A DNA stretch of 64,000 nt from Tropicibacter oceani (GTDB lineage: Bacteria > Pseudomonadota > Alphaproteobacteria > Rhodobacterales > Rhodobacteraceae), in NCBI RefSeq assembly GCF_029958925.1, contig NZ_CP124616.1, positions 1,116,001-1,180,000 of the forward strand, read 5' to 3'. Both the position numbers and the translations under genes were made by a program. Of this stretch, positions 62,988 through 64,000 are shown piece after piece. Below the pieces are notes generated by a model, which was given only the letters and a program-made list of their open reading frames with translations, was not told the origin of the DNA and made no database searches. Each line of letters starts with the position of its first letter. The first letter of the stretch is position 1.

Positions 62988-64000
62988 GTGACGAAGGGTC
63001 AGTACATATCCGCCGGTGCCCACGGCCTTGCGATCCTGTGGCTTTTGTTCGGGGGGCTTTTCCGCGCCAACCCGCCCGAGGTCGAGGTGGCCGACGTCAC
63101 GGTATTGTCCGAAGCTGAATTCGCCGCGCTGACCCAGCCGGTGCTGTCCGCGCCGCCGCCGGAGCCGGCCCCCGTCCGCCCCAGCCCCAGACCCGAACCC
63201 GCGCCCGAGCCCGTACCGGAACCCCAACCGGCGCCAGAACCGACCCCTGCGCCAGAACCGACCCCTGCGCCGGAACCGACCCCTGTCGCCCCCGCGCCCG
63301 AACCCGAACCGGAGCCTGCGCCGCCGGCCTTGCCGCCGGTCGAGGCTGCTCCGCCGCCGCCCGAGCCGACACCCCCCGAAGTGACCCCGCCGCCGGTTCT
63401 GGCGCCCGATGCCTCGGTGCGGCCGAAACCGCGCCCGGCGCAGCGCGTCGCCGCAGAACCCGTGGCCCCGCCCGAAACCGACACAACCGTTGCCGACGAG
63501 GTCCAGCAGGCCGCCGAGCCCGACGCCGTTTCCCCCGAACCGGCAGAAGAGTCGCAAGAGGCCACCGCCCCCGAGGAGGCGGCAACCGAAATCGTGACCG
63601 AGGCTGAAAAACCCTCGGGCAGCCTGGCACCGCCCAGCAGTCCGCGTCCCAAGACACGGCCCGCTGCCGCGACGGCTGCGGCTGCGGCTGCAGGCCCGGC
63701 CTCGGAAACACCGCCCAAACCCGCCGAGCCGGCCGCCGAGCCGGAGACCGACACCGCCGATGCCGTGGCCGCCGCCCTGGCCGAGGCGCTTTCGGGCGGA
63801 TCAGAGCCCGCCGCCCCCGCCGGCCCGCCGCTGACACGCGGCGAGCAGGAGGGCCTGCGGGTCGCCGTGCAAAAGTGCTGGAACGTCGATGTCGGCTCTG
63901 CCGCGGCTTCGGTCGTGGTGACGGTCGGGCTTGAGATGGATCGCAGCGGCAAGGTCGTGGACCTCAGGATGATCAGCGCGTCCGGCGGATCGGGCGCGGC
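62988..64000 (+). CDS. tolA: Tol-Pal system protein TolA, 3' end outside window
   Basis: The frame opens with GTG at 62988, 8 bp after tolR, and runs to the window edge (337 codons). It has an N-terminal helix ('SAGAHGLAILWLLFGGLF') for TolQR contact, then a long Pro/Glu/Ala-rich domain, including three tandem 18-bp repeats encoding APEPTP at 63231-63284, and near the end the start of a TonB-like C-terminal domain ('LTRGEQEGLRVAVQKCWNVD', 'VVVTVGLEMDRSGKVVDLRM'). Its order after tolQR confirms the identity. Confidence 0.92.
   Translation, partial: MTKGQYISAGAHGLAILWLLFGGLFRANPPEVEVADVTVLSEAEFAALTQPVLSAPPPEPAPVRPSPRPEPAPEPVPEPQPAPEPTPAPEPTPAPEPTPVAPAPEPEPEPAPPALPPVEAAPPPPEPTPPEVTPPPVLAPDASVRPKPRPAQRVAAEPVAPPETDTTVADEVQQAAEPDAVSPEPAEESQEATAPEEAATEIVTEAEKPSGSLAPPSSPRPKTRPAAATAAAAAAGPASETPPKPAEPAAEPETDTADAVAAALAEALSGGSEPAAPAGPPLTRGEQEGLRVAVQKCWNVDVGSAAASVVVTVGLEMDRSGKVVDLRMISASGGSGA
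63231..63284 (+). repeat. Three tandem 18-bp repeats in tolA
   Basis: GCGCCAGAACCGACCCCT is repeated three times, the last copy with one change (CCGGAA). It codes for the repeating APEPTP of the TolA linker and is prone to copy-number change. Confidence 0.9.

Noticed and set aside
62999-63952. Minus-strand Ser/Gly/Ala-rich frame opposite tolA
   Set aside because: It is the reverse of the Pro/Glu repeat coding of tolA; no start signal or family.

Overview
The window looks like chromosomal core DNA of an alphaproteobacterium of the Rhodobacteraceae (roseobacter/Rhodobacter group). The evidence is the high GC content, a L-malyl-CoA/beta-methylmalyl-CoA lyase of the Rhodobacter type, a probable methylsuccinyl-CoA dehydrogenase with an N-terminal extension, a TIGR02300 acidic protein, DUF1244 and DUF3576 proteins, a short porin, and a tol-pal-linked thioesterase. 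I see no phage genes, transposase, CRISPR array or plasmid functions. Genes are dense on both strands with short intergenic gaps.

Layout. 1-8 kb: end of an amidase, a class I/II aminotransferase overlapping ftsK, an unknown gene, lolA, an AraC-type regulator and a VOC protein. 8-11 kb (minus): pyk, a 73-residue membrane protein, rpmI and rplT with a clear intrinsic terminator. 10.7-11.8 kb (plus): an N-formylglutamate amidohydrolase and a DUF1244 gene. 11.9-17.4 kb (minus): a P-loop sulfotransferase-like gene, leuS, lptE and holA (overlapping) and a GST. 17.6-27 kb (mostly plus): a glycosyltransferase, a porin under its own terminator, then a run of TPR-sulfotransferase, YggS, a MocR regulator, ribF, a YcgN-type protein and ltaE. 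27-34 kb: hspQ, a lytic-transglycosylase-like lipoprotein, an unknown gene, pheST and an EF-hand protein. 34-41 kb: a CMD protein, mcd, a TauE-type permease, a BKACE enzyme, a DUF4139 protein and a secreted unknown. 41-49.6 kb: glpD/glpR, tRNA-Ala(GGC), TIGR02300, a YgjP-type protease, a GntR regulator overlapping a cation/proton antiporter, ccdA with a thioredoxin, and accA. 49.6-53 kb: an LTxxQ protein, a LysE exporter, a VIT protein and mcl1. 53-58 kb: dgcN-dgcA-dat plus a BON/OmpA-like protein. 58-64 kb: a flavoprotein, an MscS channel, an HNH protein and ybgC-tolQ-tolR-tolA, with tolA cut by the window end.

How the genes fit together. Two separated genes (mcd and mcl1) belong to the ethylmalonyl-CoA pathway, which replaces the glyoxylate bypass in many of these bacteria; accA and pyk touch the same acetyl-CoA/pyruvate node. 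dgcN-dgcA-dat reads as a D-glutamate/D-amino-acid catabolic operon. LolA, LptE, the porin, Tol proteins and several lipoproteins serve the outer membrane.

The most interesting non-coding signals are: a tandem pair of 13-bp palindromes just upstream of mcl1; a 10-bp inverted repeat between mcd and the TauE-type gene; a LacI-type operator-like site before pyk; a family of intergenic elements with a GC hairpin and a conserved AGTATTTTGGCCAAGAAGAAG-like tail; and two copies of an 18-bp palindrome in the convergent gap at 51.7-51.9 kb. I did not find a clearly new multi-gene system; the best leads are the regulatory repeats and a few unrecognised genes.
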